From the NCBI RefSeq assembly GCF_002979865.1, contig NZ_PCPZ01000001.1:558001-622000 (forward strand): a stretch of DNA of 64,000 nucleotides, read 5' to 3'. Origin of the DNA: Arthrobacter sp. MYb214 (lineage in GTDB: Bacteria > Actinomycetota > Actinomycetes > Actinomycetales > Micrococcaceae). The notes under the pieces are model-generated. The model made no database searches, had not been told where the DNA came from, and worked only from the letters and a program-made list of their open reading frames with translations. Made by a program: the position numbers and the translations under genes. Of the stretch, positions 38,036 through 46,736 are shown piece after piece (position 1 is the first letter of the stretch; every line of letters starts with the position of its first letter).

Positions 38036-38760
38036 AACAGCGAGTTGCTGTGCGCCGCAATCAGCTCCGGCGAATTATTGCGCACATTGCCAACAGCGGT
38101 ATCGACCTCATGCATGGTCCATTGGGAAGCCACATCGAAAGCTTCGGCGCGAATCTGCTCGATCAGCCCTTCACCGTCTTCCTCGGCAGGGTTCATCCAC
38201 CGGCCCATCATCTCCTTGCCCAACGGAATGGGCAGGCGATCATGCAGGCCCGCAAGTTCGCCGAGCACCCCGGGCTCTTCCGCCGAAGGTGAATCCATGG
38301 TCATGATCGAGGTGGAAAGAATCCAGGACCCGTCCTGGTCCTTCCACCATTCGTAGAGGCCGGCGAAGAAGATCAGCTTTCCATCCTCGCGATGCACGTA
38401 GAAGGGGCGCTTTTTGCTGCCTTCCTTTATCCATTCGTAATACCCTTCCACCGGGACGACGGCACGGCGCTTCTTCACCGCCGAACGGAAGGTCGGCTTG
38501 GTGCTGGCCGTCTCGCTGCGCGCATTGAAGGCGCGCACCCCGACCGCCAGCTCCTTGGCCCATCCTGGCACCAGCCCCCACCGTGCTACATGGATCTGGC
38601 GGTGCAGCTCATCGTCGATCAGCCGCTCGAGCACAACCGGCACGTCGGTAGTCGGAGCAACGTTCCAGGACTGGCGCAGTTCCAGATTGGCGTCCGCTTC
38701 CGCCTCGGCCTCTGCCACCAGATCGCCGATGGCTTTGGCCATCACATATCGTCCGCACAT
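38032..38760 (-). CDS. SRAP (HMCES/YedK) abasic-site processing protein
   Basis: 242 residues. Cys2 after the initiator (MCGRYV) forms the thiazolidine link to abasic sites in single-stranded DNA; Asn in SWNVAPTT, Glu in GYYEWIKEG and the His in LHDRLPIPL complete the active site, all present. The Arg-rich NARSETASTKPTFR stretch contacts DNA. Family members protect abasic sites at replication forks; 'SOS response-associated' refers to gene context in other bacteria, and I found no LexA box here. Start ATG 38760. Confidence 0.95.
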   Translation of the reverse strand: MCGRYVMAKAIGDLVAEAEAEADANLELRQSWNVAPTTDVPVVLERLIDDELHRQIHVARWGLVPGWAKELAVGVRAFNARSETASTKPTFRSAVKKRRAVVPVEGYYEWIKEGSKKRPFYVHREDGKLIFFAGLYEWWKDQDGSWILSTSIMTMDSPSAEEPGVLGELAGLHDRLPIPLGKEMMGRWMNPAEEDGEGLIEQIRAEAFDVASQWTMHEVDTAVGNVRNNSPELIAAHSNSLF

Positions 38761-38887
38761 CGCCTACCCCTTAGAACCGGCATCAAGGAAAATCTGCTCC
38801 CCAGTCTAGCGAGCGGAGCAAAAGAATCCAGCGAACTTTTTCTACCCCTCCGGGAACAAAGTAAACATCATTGCCGTTACACCATGT

Positions 38888-39166
38888 ATGAGCAACGAAT
38901 TGAACCTTGACCAGTACGTTCCCGCTGCCGGCGGAGTCACCATGTTCACCACCAGCTGGTGCGGCTACTGCCGCAACCTCAAGCGCCTGATGGACCAGAA
39001 GGGTGTCGCATACACCGAGGTGAATATCGAAGAAGTCGAAGGCACCGCAGAGATCGTCGAGGCGTTCAACAACGGCAACCAAACCGTGCCAACCCTGATC
39101 TTCCCGGACGGCACCGCAGCCACCAACCCGCGCATTGACGAGGTTGTTGAGCGAGTCGGCGCCTAG
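38888..39166 (+). CDS. mrx1: Mycoredoxin (glutaredoxin-like)
   Basis: 92-residue thioredoxin-fold protein with redox motif Cys25-Gly-Tyr-Cys28 in TTSWCGYCRNLK, cis-Pro in NQTVPTLIFPDG and a C-terminal helix. The CGYC motif is characteristic of actinobacterial mycoredoxin-1, which removes mycothiol from mixed disulfides using mycothiol/mycothione reductase. Cytosolic. No strong ribosome binding site; the start lies close to a -10-like TACACCAT, possibly leaderless. Followed by a good terminator. Confidence 0.9.
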   Translation: MSNELNLDQYVPAAGGVTMFTTSWCGYCRNLKRLMDQKGVAYTEVNIEEVEGTAEIVEAFNNGNQTVPTLIFPDGTAATNPRIDEVVERVGA

Positions 39167-39183
39167 ATCCGGCCGCGAACCAA

Positions 39184-39217
39184 AATCGGCACCCGCATCG
39201 GGTGCCGATTCTTTTTT
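39184..39217 (+). terminator. Rho-independent terminator after mycoredoxin gene
   Basis: Eleven-base perfect arms AATCGGCACCC (39184-39194) and complement (39200-39210), 5-base loop, then CTTTTTT. Confidence 0.95.
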
Positions 39218-39225
39218 AAGCTGTG

Positions 39226-39963
39226 CTAGATGCCTTGCAGCGTGGCGTGCTCGCTATATTCGTCGAGCAGCGCTGAAATAAATGCTTCGGTGGTGACAGC
39301 GGCGAGCAGATCATTAGCCGCACCTACCGTCGTGGGATCCATTGGAATGCCCATTGCTTGGTAGACCCCATCGAGGACTTGCCGCAATGGCGCGGAATCC
39401 TCGACAACAAAGACCGAAGAGAACAGCCATGCCCCGGAAACCACACGCTGAGCTGTGCCTGCCAGCTTCACTGGATAGTTGCGCGGCGATTTCCCATCAG
39501 GGAGGCCATGCACCGAATGATCTCCCGGGCAATACTCCCCCGGGATTGGCCCGACTTGCGCATTCACGCCAAGGCGCTGGAAAGCGTTGGCATACACCCG
39601 CGCGAAGACCTCGAAGCGATTCTGCTGGCGCATCACCGCCTCGGCTTCGGGCTCAATATGATCAACGATCAATGTACCCCGGTGATACGCGGCGGCCCGG
39701 CCTCCAGCTTTGCGCACCAAAGGAGCAAAGCCTTGCTGCTGCGCTACGTCACGAGCCGCCTCATAGCCCTCTAGCCGCACATCGCGCTGGCCGAAGGCCA
39801 GGGTCGGGTCCGGACGATAGAGCCGTAGCAGCGCGCCGCTTTCGCCAGATTGGACGCTGCGCAGCAGTTGCACTCCACGTTCTAGGTCAGCAGCCGGGTC
39901 TCCGGTAGGATTTTCGATTTCCACAGATAACGGCGCATCTGACTGGGGGTTCCACAAACTCAT
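39226..39963 (-). CDS. Lipoate/octanoyl protein ligase family protein
   Basis: 245 residues of the biotin/lipoyl ligase fold: TLAFGQRDVRLEGYEAA, VRKAGGRAAAYHRGTLIVDHI (counterpart of the RRxSGGGAVYHDxG lipoate loop), and the invariant lysine in PVKLAGTAQRVVSGAWL. It could attach lipoate or octanoate to E2/GcvH domains or move octanoate between them. The loop lacks the second Gly of true LplA, so the donor is uncertain. Stands alone between a terminator and a divergent kinase gene. Confidence 0.85.
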   Translation of the reverse strand: MSLWNPQSDAPLSVEIENPTGDPAADLERGVQLLRSVQSGESGALLRLYRPDPTLAFGQRDVRLEGYEAARDVAQQQGFAPLVRKAGGRAAAYHRGTLIVDHIEPEAEAVMRQQNRFEVFARVYANAFQRLGVNAQVGPIPGEYCPGDHSVHGLPDGKSPRNYPVKLAGTAQRVVSGAWLFSSVFVVEDSAPLRQVLDGVYQAMGIPMDPTTVGAANDLLAAVTTEAFISALLDEYSEHATLQGI

Positions 39964-40058
39964 AAATCTGAGTCTAATTCAGCAATTCGCTCCAGGCGGA
40001 GTAGATGTCACAGCATCCGATTGCCGATGGCCGAGGTTTCTGGGCCATAATAGAAGGC

Positions 40059-40673
40059 GTGCCAAATTCTTCTACCCCTGTCATCCTGATCGGCGGACCG
40101 TCCGGCTCCGGCAAGTCCTATCTCGCGTCGAAATTCGGCCGACCCCACCTGCCGCTGGACGAGTTCTACCGCCAGATCAGCGAAGACGGGAATCCCGTTG
40201 ATTTCCCCCGTACCGATTACGGCGAAATCGATTGGGACAATTCGGCTACCTGGAATCAGGAAGCCGCACTGCAGGCTATCGATGATTTGCTCCACCACGG
40301 TACCACTCTGGTCCCCAACTACTCGATCACGACCTCGAGCTACAACGGGCATCGTGAAATCGCTTGCGCAGACGGGCCGATTGTCGCCGAAGGCATCTTC
40401 CTCTACGAAATCCTTGATCCGCTGCGCGCCAAGGGCATTAACGTCCAAGCGTATTACGTCGACGAACCTGCATTGGTAACTGCTCTTCGACGGTTCGTGC
40501 GCGATGTAGCACAGCGCCGGAAACCGGTCCTGTTCTTGGTCAAGCGCGGCTATGCACTTTTCCGGGCCCACGGTGCAGACCGGGAAAAGTACCGCCAGCG
40601 CCAGTTCACGCTGAAGTCCAAGCCAGAGCTCAAGAAGCTGCTGGCCAAGCTTTCAACCGGCGCATCGAGCTAG
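40059..40673 (+). CDS. Uridine kinase-like P-loop protein
   Basis: 204 residues from GTG 40059 (VPNSSTPVILIGG). Walker A GGPSGSGKSYL, then LDEFYR (catalytic Asp position of uridine kinases), TDYGEIDWDNSATWN and IVAEGIFLYEI. Phosphorylation of a nucleoside or small metabolite is likely, the substrate not certain. The upstream ATG 40005 gives an 18-residue extension without a binding site; CATAAT at 40046-40051 is a good -10 and ends 7 bases before the GTG, favouring a leaderless message. Confidence 0.82.
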   Translation: MPNSSTPVILIGGPSGSGKSYLASKFGRPHLPLDEFYRQISEDGNPVDFPRTDYGEIDWDNSATWNQEAALQAIDDLLHHGTTLVPNYSITTSSYNGHREIACADGPIVAEGIFLYEILDPLRAKGINVQAYYVDEPALVTALRRFVRDVAQRRKPVLFLVKRGYALFRAHGADREKYRQRQFTLKSKPELKKLLAKLSTGASS

Positions 40674-41488
40674 CGCGAACGGACCGTCAGGATCTGTTCA
40701 GCACGGCCGAAAGGGCCTGCTTCATCGTGCAATACCGTTGAGGTCAGGCCGATGCCGTCTGTGCCGAAGCTCTGCTGGACATCCAGGCCCAGCCACTTGC
40801 CCTCGGGCTTGCGGTACATGTGGATCTGCAGATCCACGTTCGGGTAGATCCAGGTTCCTTCACCCGGATCCACGCGCGGCACCACACCGTTTGCCGTGTC
40901 GATCATTCCCACCAAGCTGGACAACGCTGTGGCGTCTCCTGTGTCGACGAGGTCATAAGGAGTACGCAGCCACGCAAAACCTCGACCCGGCCGCAGCTCA
41001 TCATTGGCGCGCATCTCGATGGATTTGATGTAGCCGCCGGGCCACTGCTCACTGATTTCGCGCACCGCGCAGGCCTCTGGGCCTGGGATTTCCTTGTCTT
41101 CAGCCCCTGCAACAGCACTGGTGTCACCCGTAATCACCCGCCACGCGCGCGCAACGATGCTGGTGCGGCCCTTGGCCGTCATTTCGGCCTCGATCAATTC
41201 GATCGTCCGGCCGGGACGGACCATTCGCGTTGAGATCTCGAATTCTCCGGCGTGAATAAGGCCATGGATCTCATAGCTGATCCGTGCGATGCGCATGTCT
41301 TCACGAGGCTGGAAATTTTCCAAGGCGTAGGCCAAGATTCCAGAGGCGGGACCCATGTGCTGCTCATGGGGATTCCACGCACCTTGGGAATGCCACGACG
41401 AGCGATAGCGGCCTTCACCGAGTGCTTCGAAATAGAAATCGCCATCAGCTAGGACCTGTTCAAGCTCCTCGTTGAGCTGGTGCGTCAT
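40670..41488 (-). CDS. Double-hotdog acyl-CoA thioesterase family protein
   Basis: 272 residues, two hotdog repeats: N-terminal half with NPHEQHMGPASGILAYALENF and RISYEIHGLIHAGEFEISTRMVRPGRTIEL, C-terminal half with YPNVDLQIHMYRKPEGKWLGLD and SFGTDGIGLTSTVLHDEAGPFGRAEQ. This is the TesB-like arrangement found in actinobacteria; hydrolysis of a CoA thioester is expected. Overlaps the convergent kinase gene by 4 bases. Substrate unknown. Confidence 0.87.
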   Translation of the reverse strand: MTHQLNEELEQVLADGDFYFEALGEGRYRSSWHSQGAWNPHEQHMGPASGILAYALENFQPREDMRIARISYEIHGLIHAGEFEISTRMVRPGRTIELIEAEMTAKGRTSIVARAWRVITGDTSAVAGAEDKEIPGPEACAVREISEQWPGGYIKSIEMRANDELRPGRGFAWLRTPYDLVDTGDATALSSLVGMIDTANGVVPRVDPGEGTWIYPNVDLQIHMYRKPEGKWLGLDVQQSFGTDGIGLTSTVLHDEAGPFGRAEQILTVRSR

Positions 41489-41560
41489 CGTTGCCCTCCT
41501 GGCATCGCAGTGTTCAATACTCTGCCCTCAGGTTATCCAAGAGTAATTGAAATCACTAAA

Positions 41561-42136
41561 CTAGCTGGCTGTGTCGTGCTCATGGGCTCGTTGGCCTGCA
41601 TTATCCATGATTCCGAGCACCTCGGCAATGCCATTGACCGCCCACAGGGCATGAGGAGTCATTGTGTCGAACTGCGCAGATTGCCCCGCCTTCACGTGAT
41701 AGGTGCGATCTCCTAGCTTTAGCTGGATTTCTCCGAGGAGCACTGTGAACCATTCCTTGCCCGGATGAATACGCAGCTCGGTGGGAGCAGGCGCCTGCGA
41801 AGGGTCGAAACGCATTTTCGACACATTCACCCCGTTAACTGCGTCATCGGTGGACAGCTTCCACATGGTTATCCCGGGCATCGAAATCGGCTCCGGGCGG
41901 ATAATAATCTCGGCTTCAGAGGTCGATACGAGCTCATCCAAGCTGGTATTCAGTGCCTTGGCTATTGGAACCAGCTGGTCAAGAGCAATACGCCGGCCTC
42001 CCGTTTCAATCCTGCTGAGCGTGGAAACGCTCAGGGAAGCCTTGCTCGCCAACGATTCCAACGACCAGCCGAGGTTCTGCCGCAACGTTCTTATGCGCTG
42101 GCGGATAACTTGGTCAACTTCGAATTCTTGCGTCAT
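41561..42136 (-). CDS. XRE-family regulator with cupin domain
   Basis: 191 residues from ATG 42136 (MTQEFEVDQ). N-terminal helix-turn-helix (IRTLRQNLGWSLESLASKASLSVSTLSRIE, about 15-45), C-terminal cupin (WFTVLLGEIQLKLGDRTYHVKAGQSAQFD). This two-domain form typically senses a small molecule in the cupin. A -10-like TACCGT lies 7 bases before the ATG, so the message is probably leaderless. Divergent from a thioredoxin-reductase-like flavoprotein; two direct repeats in between are a probable operator, implying control of both genes. Confidence 0.9.
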   Translation of the reverse strand: MTQEFEVDQVIRQRIRTLRQNLGWSLESLASKASLSVSTLSRIETGGRRIALDQLVPIAKALNTSLDELVSTSEAEIIIRPEPISMPGITMWKLSTDDAVNGVNVSKMRFDPSQAPAPTELRIHPGKEWFTVLLGEIQLKLGDRTYHVKAGQSAQFDTMTPHALWAVNGIAEVLGIMDNAGQRAHEHDTAS

Positions 42137-42178
42137 GCGCAAAACGGTACACCCCACAGCGCAAAACGTCGATACCGT
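42137..42178. promoter_or_regulatory. Probable operator between cupin regulator and flavoprotein gene
   Basis: Direct repeats GCGCAAAACG at 42137-42146 and 42159-42168, 22 bases (about two helical turns) apart; the first abuts the regulator's ATG. An inverted pair ACGGTA (42144-42149) and TACCGT (42173-42178) overlaps and provides -10-like elements on both strands. Recognition by the adjacent XRE protein is inferred. Confidence 0.6.
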
Positions 42179-42212
42179 GGACACAACATCACAAATAGCA
42201 GGGAGAGGAATC

Positions 42213-43148
42213 ATGGAACATTTCGAAGCGATCATTATCGGCGGCGGCAGTGCCGGGCTCGCGGCCGCAGTCGCATTGGGCCGCTCACGGCGCACTGTCC
42301 TGGTCATCGACGAGGGAAATCCGCGGAACGCGGCAGCGCAGCATGCCCACAACGTTCTGGGAAACGAAGGCATCAACCCGCTGGACCTCCTGGCCCGCGG
42401 ACGGCAGGAAGCGATTAGCTATGGCGCGCGGATCATCGAAGGCGAGGTGGAGAACCTCACCGGTTCACTGGACACCGGATTCAACGTCTCAGCTGAAGGG
42501 AATACCTTTAGCGCCGAACGAATCGTGCTGGCAACGGGCCTCATTGATGATTTGCCGTCGATTCCGGGGCTGGCCCAAGCATGGGGTGATACCGCGATCC
42601 ATTGCGCATACTGCCACGGCTGGGAAGTGCGTGACCAGGAGATCCTGGTACTCGGAATCGGCCCCATGAGCACGCACCAAGCAATGATGTTCAGCCAGCT
42701 CAGCTCGAAGATCACCTTCGTCAACCACACCCCGGATGCATTGAACGATGAAAATCGCGCGACACTTGCCGCATTGGGAATACCGGTGGTTGAGCAGCCA
42801 GTGAAAGCAATCGATTTCGACACCCAGGGGACTCTGGATTCAGTCACGCTGGCAGACGGCCAGAAGATCAGCGCTCAAGCTCTGGTAGTTGCAAGCCGAA
42901 TGAACGCACAAGCCTCGCTCTATCTCAAGCTCGGCGGACAGCTTGCCGAGCACCCGCTTGGCACCTTCATCCAGGTCAATGAAATGGGTGCCACAGCCCT
43001 GCCAGGGGTTTATGCGGCAGGGAATGCCAGCAACCTAGGCGCGATGGTCATGGCAGCAGCCGCAGCCGGAACGATCGCCGGAGCAGCCATAAATGCGGAT
43101 CTGCTCGGAAATCAGCTAGCTAAGGTCCAGGCGCAAGCGAATCCGTAA
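42213..43148 (+). CDS. Thioredoxin reductase-like NAD(P)/FAD oxidoreductase
   Basis: 311 residues from ATG 42213, preceded by GGGAGAGGA. FAD-binding FEAIIIGGGSAGLAAAVALGRS at the start, the disulfide-type motif CAYCHGWEV (about 130-138, in place of CATCDG of TrxB), an NAD(P)-binding fold around EILVLGIG, and GVYAAGNAS before the last helix. The CxxCHG class contains oxidases and reductases of varied small substrates; whether it reduces thioredoxin is doubtful. NAD(P) fold has MSTHQ instead of the usual GxxxxE/A run. Divergent from its probable regulator. Confidence 0.88.
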   Translation: MEHFEAIIIGGGSAGLAAAVALGRSRRTVLVIDEGNPRNAAAQHAHNVLGNEGINPLDLLARGRQEAISYGARIIEGEVENLTGSLDTGFNVSAEGNTFSAERIVLATGLIDDLPSIPGLAQAWGDTAIHCAYCHGWEVRDQEILVLGIGPMSTHQAMMFSQLSSKITFVNHTPDALNDENRATLAALGIPVVEQPVKAIDFDTQGTLDSVTLADGQKISAQALVVASRMNAQASLYLKLGGQLAEHPLGTFIQVNEMGATALPGVYAAGNASNLGAMVMAAAAAGTIAGAAINADLLGNQLAKVQAQANP

Positions 43149-43151
43149 CTG

Positions 43152-43196
43152 CTGGCTCTACCCCTTCGGGCACCGGCCCAAACGGGGTAGAGCCAG
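43152..43196 (+). terminator. Hairpin after the flavoprotein gene
   Basis: Thirteen-base perfect arms CTGGCTCTACCCC (43152-43164) and complement (43184-43196) with a 19-base loop; no T-run follows directly. Confidence 0.65.
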
Positions 43197-43825
43197 GGCC
43201 GCAGGGTGAGCATGAAAATAGCCCGCATCAATTTTCCGGAAAAATAATATTTACTAAAACACTAGTCAACAGGCAAATAACGAATGTCGATGCAACGATT
43301 TGCATTGCCAAAACGCCCAAGTATCACGCATCACGCCCCACGGACCAACGATCAATGGTACGCTTGATTTGTTACCTCAACGGTTGCAGGTGTGAGTCCC
43401 CGCCAGTAATTGTTAGCAGTAGGATTTGTAGCACAGCCAACAAATCGTCTGTGCTTTACAAATCGGTTCATCGATCTTCAGATCGAATGAGCTCCTATCG
43501 AAACGAATTCTTCATCTTCTCTTCTTCACTGCAGATAAAACATCTCGACGACTCCGTACGTCACTTTTCTGTGGATTCCTTGTTCTACTCCGCTAGCGTG
43601 GGGTCATTACCCGTTAGCAGCCTGGAATCCGACGATGTTTAAGCAAGTGCAGCGACCCCCGTTTTGGCCGATACCGGCAAAATCAGTATTCGATTCTCCG
43701 TATCGACGGCAGGCGAATCGTTCTCGGCAGCTCTGCGCGAGGTAACCCCTAAATTTTCCGATTCGGAACTTCGGATCGGCAACCAGGCCACATCGTGGCC
43801 AATCAATAAATAAGGATATAACACT
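43197..43825. other. Long region upstream of the cold-shock gene
   Basis: 629 bases without a convincing gene. AT-rich 43230-43300, then T-rich short frames. The last 150 bases before the cold-shock ATG contain GC/TCGG-rich complementary segments (for example around 43759-43785), consistent with the structured long leader known for csp messages. No tRNA found. Confidence 0.35.
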
Positions 43826-44029
43826 ATGGCCACTGGCACCGTGAAATGGTTCAACGCTGAAAAGGGCTTCGGCTTCATCGCTCCTTCGGATGGATCGGCT
43901 GACGTCTTCGCACACTACAGCGCAATCCAGAGCTTCGGTTTCCGTAGCCTCGAAGAGGGCCAGACTGTTGAGTACACCCTGGAAGCTGGTCCAAAGGGCC
44001 CACAGGCAACCAACATCCAGGCTCGCTAA
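43826..44029 (+). CDS. Cold-shock protein, CspA family
   Basis: 67-residue single OB-fold nucleic-acid chaperone. RNP1 [11 protein letters not shown] (about 14-24) and RNP2 VFAHYSAI (about 28-35) are intact; the ending [13 protein letters not shown] is typical. Melts secondary structure in mRNA. TAAGGA stands 8 bases before the ATG. A long upstream region suggests a leader that could respond to temperature, which is inference. Confidence 0.97.
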   Translation: MATGTVKWFNAEKGFGFIAPSDGSADVFAHYSAIQSFGFRSLEEGQTVEYTLEAGPKGPQATNIQAR

Positions 44030-44040
44030 GAGACTTTCTT

Positions 44041-44088
44041 CAAAGGTGTAGTTCCCCGCAAGGTTGGAACTGCACCTTTGTTGCTTTT
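44041..44088 (+). terminator. Terminator after the cold-shock gene
   Basis: Fifteen-base arms (44041-44055 and 44066-44080) with one mismatch and a 10-base loop, followed by TTGCTTTT. Confidence 0.85.
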
Positions 44089-44100
44089 AACCGGTTCTTA

Positions 44101-44591
44101 GCTGCAGGCTTCGACCGGAGGTCGTTCGCGAAGGACCCCAACGCCAAGCAATCTACCTGGCAGTTCCGTCTGCTTCGGGGGCAAGCGGAAAGCAGCAGCT
44201 ATCGGCATCGGTAGCCGGAGTTCAGCTCGGAATTCGACTATCAACTGCACGGGCTAGTAGATTGCGGAAACTCCACTGTGGCGCCACGGCAATGAATCGA
44301 AAAGGGAGCTGCATTCGCGACAGGTTAGGAACGGTTGCCGGCGATCCGTTGGAGACCGGACTACTTGCCTGGGTAACTTTGCTGAACCCGATTCTTCGAA
44401 TTCGCCCACCAGTCCCAGTTCATCGAGCACGTGCAAAGTTGACGGACAGATGGTGCCACCGCGAAAGTCCCTGAGGAACTCACGGTGCTTTTCATGAACC
44501 GCTACTGGCACACCGCTGCGAGCAGCATTAAACCGGCGGCCATTCCAGCCGGCCCTCCCCCAACTTTGATTCACTGCCTTCTGCCTGCCAT
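44101..44591 (-). pseudogene. FAD-dependent monooxygenase, frameshifted and internally deleted
   Basis: On the minus strand a ribosome binding site (GAAGGAG) and ATG 44591 are followed after six codons by TGA, then VGGGPAGMAAGLMLLA; a shift of frame continues ARSGVPVAVHEKHREFLRDF and STLHVLDELGLVGEF, the N-terminal FAD-binding part of PHBH-like monooxygenases. Homology fades near 44350. At 44101-44170 the minus strand reads ELPGRLLGVGVLRER before a stop, resembling the family's C-terminal end (PARLIGLGVRPEHV). About 60% of a normal 400-residue gene is missing. It follows the MFS gene by 51 bases, so the two probably formed an operon. Confidence 0.75.
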
Positions 44592-44642
44592 GAATATGCT
44601 CTCCTTCATTTGAAATGCCTATTATCGAGTTAGATTTGCACC

Positions 44643-45914
44643 CTACTCGTGAACAGTTCCAGCGCTATTAGACTTCATATTCACAGCGATCATGAACATC
44701 GCGAAAATCAACAGCACCACGGCCAGTCCGCGGAACCCTACAGCTGCCAAAATTGGGCCAGCGGTGAGACCGCCAAGCACACCAGCCAGATTCATGCAGA
44801 GGTCCGACGTGCCCTGCAACTTCGGACGTTCGGCAAGGCCAACTGATCCAGTAATCATCGTTGCGCCTGCAACCGTCGACGCCGACCAACCGAGGCCTAG
44901 ACTAAGCAACGCCAAAGTTGTCACGGTATGGTTCTCTGCATTGCTCCATACCAAGATGCTTGCGGTAACTAGCAACGCCTGCCCGGTAAAGATGACCGTT
45001 CGTGGACCTAGCATATCTGTGAGCCAGCCAAAGACTGGTGAGAGCGCATACATCCCCGCAACATGGACCGAAATGGTGATCCCGATGAGCGTGAGGCTTG
45101 CCCCTTGATGCTGCATGTGAATTGGAGTCATCGACATCATGGACACCATATAAAGATGAGTCAAGGCGACGGTAAGCACGGCATGCCTGGCAGCAGAAGT
45201 GTTTCTTAGGATGCTCCAGCCGCGGCGGCGAAGCTGAACCTCGCTCGCTTGGGCAGCCGCCTGACGCTGTGCGATCTGCAACGGATCGGGACGCAAGCCC
45301 AGCCAGTAGACAAGAACCCCTACCAGCTGGGCGCACATCGCAATAAGAAAGCCGCCGGTAAACGGTGGAAGGCTAATGAACTGCGCTAGCTCTTCTCCAG
45401 GTTCAAATAAATTCGGGCCGATGACTGCACCCGCAGTTGTTGACCACACAACCAGGGAAAGGTCACGGCCTCGTGTAGCCGTGGTGGACAAGTCGGTGGC
45501 GGCGAATCGAGATTGGAGGTTCATTGCCGAACCTGTTCCCAGAACCAGCATTCCAAGCAGCAGCAACGGCCAGTATCTCAGAAAAGCTGCGGCAATGATG
45601 ACGACAACACCGCTGGCTGCCAGCAATGCGCCGGTCGACAGCGAAATACGCCGGCCGAACTTCTGGGCAAGCAATGCCAAAGGCAACGCCATGATGGCAG
45701 CACCTAAAGTATTCATGGTCGCGGCCATGCCAGCCAATGCATCGAGTCCGGAAATGCTTACGATCAGCAGCGACCCCAAAGTCAGGGTTGCGCCACCGCC
45801 TAGACCTCCAAGAATTTGTCCCGCAGCGAGGACGGAAATCGACTTGCGTCGAATCCGCTGAATCTGCTGGTCATCCAATGAACGCTGTTCATCCGAAGTG
45901 GATTCGATCTGCAC
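44643..45914 (-). CDS. MFS transporter
   Basis: 423 residues, about 12 membrane segments, from GTG 45914, which has GGGGGAG five bases ahead; the longer frame to 46058 is not MFS-like. Contains ALLAQKFGRRISLSTGALLAAS (loop 2-3 motif), a basic central loop (QLRRRGWSIL) and SPVFGWLTDMLGPRTVIF in the second half. Likely an exporter; substrate unknown. A -10 TATAAA lies close upstream. Followed by the remains of a monooxygenase gene and preceded by a dehydrogenase remnant, so it may be the survivor of a catabolic or efflux cluster. Confidence 0.9.
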   Translation of the reverse strand: MQIESTSDEQRSLDDQQIQRIRRKSISVLAAGQILGGLGGGATLTLGSLLIVSISGLDALAGMAATMNTLGAAIMALPLALLAQKFGRRISLSTGALLAASGVVVIIAAAFLRYWPLLLLGMLVLGTGSAMNLQSRFAATDLSTTATRGRDLSLVVWSTTAGAVIGPNLFEPGEELAQFISLPPFTGGFLIAMCAQLVGVLVYWLGLRPDPLQIAQRQAAAQASEVQLRRRGWSILRNTSAARHAVLTVALTHLYMVSMMSMTPIHMQHQGASLTLIGITISVHVAGMYALSPVFGWLTDMLGPRTVIFTGQALLVTASILVWSNAENHTVTTLALLSLGLGWSASTVAGATMITGSVGLAERPKLQGTSDLCMNLAGVLGGLTAGPILAAVGFRGLAVVLLIFAMFMIAVNMKSNSAGTVHE

Positions 45915-46076
45915 ATTGACTCCCCCGCATTTATAGCTACCTGTACTGTCTAAGTATCTACTATTTATCTCCGAGCGTTGAGTGCGCCGCTGTGCATGAC
46001 TATGGACCCACCGAAGCTGGGCTATAGCCGGAGTGGTCGCATCCCCATGAATTTCCAATTCAATGGGCTAGGTAAC

Positions 46077-46220
46077 TCACATTGGTTGCGGATCCGCATC
46101 TTTCGACGCTCGAATAATACTGGCGTATCGCTCTGCCGGGTCAGCAGGCAGTCCCACTTTAAGTTCACGGTTCACATCAACAGCGAACACCTCTGCGGCT
46201 CCGGATTGGAGTCCATCTCG
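46077..46220 (-). pseudogene. C-terminal remnant of a short-chain dehydrogenase
   Basis: The minus-strand frame ending at 46077 reads DGLQSGAAEVFAVDVNRELK, then VGLPADPAERYASI, which corresponds to the C-terminal helix region of SDR oxidoreductases (GIEAGAEEVLADEVSRQVKAGLSADP pattern). A TGA immediately upstream closes the frame and no N-terminal Rossmann part is found. Too short for a gene; a decayed tail is the best reading. Confidence 0.55.
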
Positions 46221-46364
46221 CGGTCTTCAGACCCCAGTTTGGCTGAGCCGTCGGCGAAGGCGCAAAATTTCGGACCCGTATGTGAGATCGGTCCTTTCGA
46301 ATAGGGCAACGGCGGCGCATGCTTCTGTGGAAGCATACCGAGATTGCTATTACGCCTACTCAAG

Positions 46365-46736
46365 TTACTCGTTTTCACGAATCGCTGCCGTAGGCAGCTT
46401 ACCTTTCGCTGCCTCAAGACCACTGCCTCCAAAGCTCAAAATACGTGCCTTGTCCGGCGCAGTCTCGATCGTTTCCATGACGTGCACCGCGAAGAGCGCC
46501 ACTTGAGCTTCAAGTGGTTCGAGTTGAGGCCAGATCTCTTCGCCACCAGATTGAACCGCGTGATTGAGCACTTCTTCGAAAGTGCAGTCGAATGCGTATA
46601 GCTCTTGGGAGTCGGCATACCGCAAGAATACGTATCCATCTTCAGCAGGAGGCACAATAAAGACCTCGCCAAGCCCCGATAATTGGTGTTTCAATCGCTC
46701 CAGTTTGCCTGGCAAGCTAGGCATTTGGACCCCCAT
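46365..46736 (-). CDS. Hypothetical protein
   Basis: 123 residues, acidic, soluble (SGLGEVFIVPPAEDGYVFLR, DCTFEEVLNHAVQSGGEEIW, AVHVMETIE). Amino-acid composition and third-position bias look like real coding sequence, but I recognise no family. Flanked on both sides by decaying sequence, so it could be the intact part of a once longer gene. GTG or ATG near 46736 serves as start; no clear ribosome binding site. Confidence 0.55.
   Translation of the reverse strand: MGVQMPSLPGKLERLKHQLSGLGEVFIVPPAEDGYVFLRYADSQELYAFDCTFEEVLNHAVQSGGEEIWPQLEPLEAQVALFAVHVMETIETAPDKARILSFGGSGLEAAKGKLPTAAIRENE

Noticed and set aside
43355-43642. 95-codon frame upstream of the cold-shock gene
   Set aside because: Ser/Cys-rich, no ribosome binding site, no family resemblance; more likely part of a regulatory leader region.
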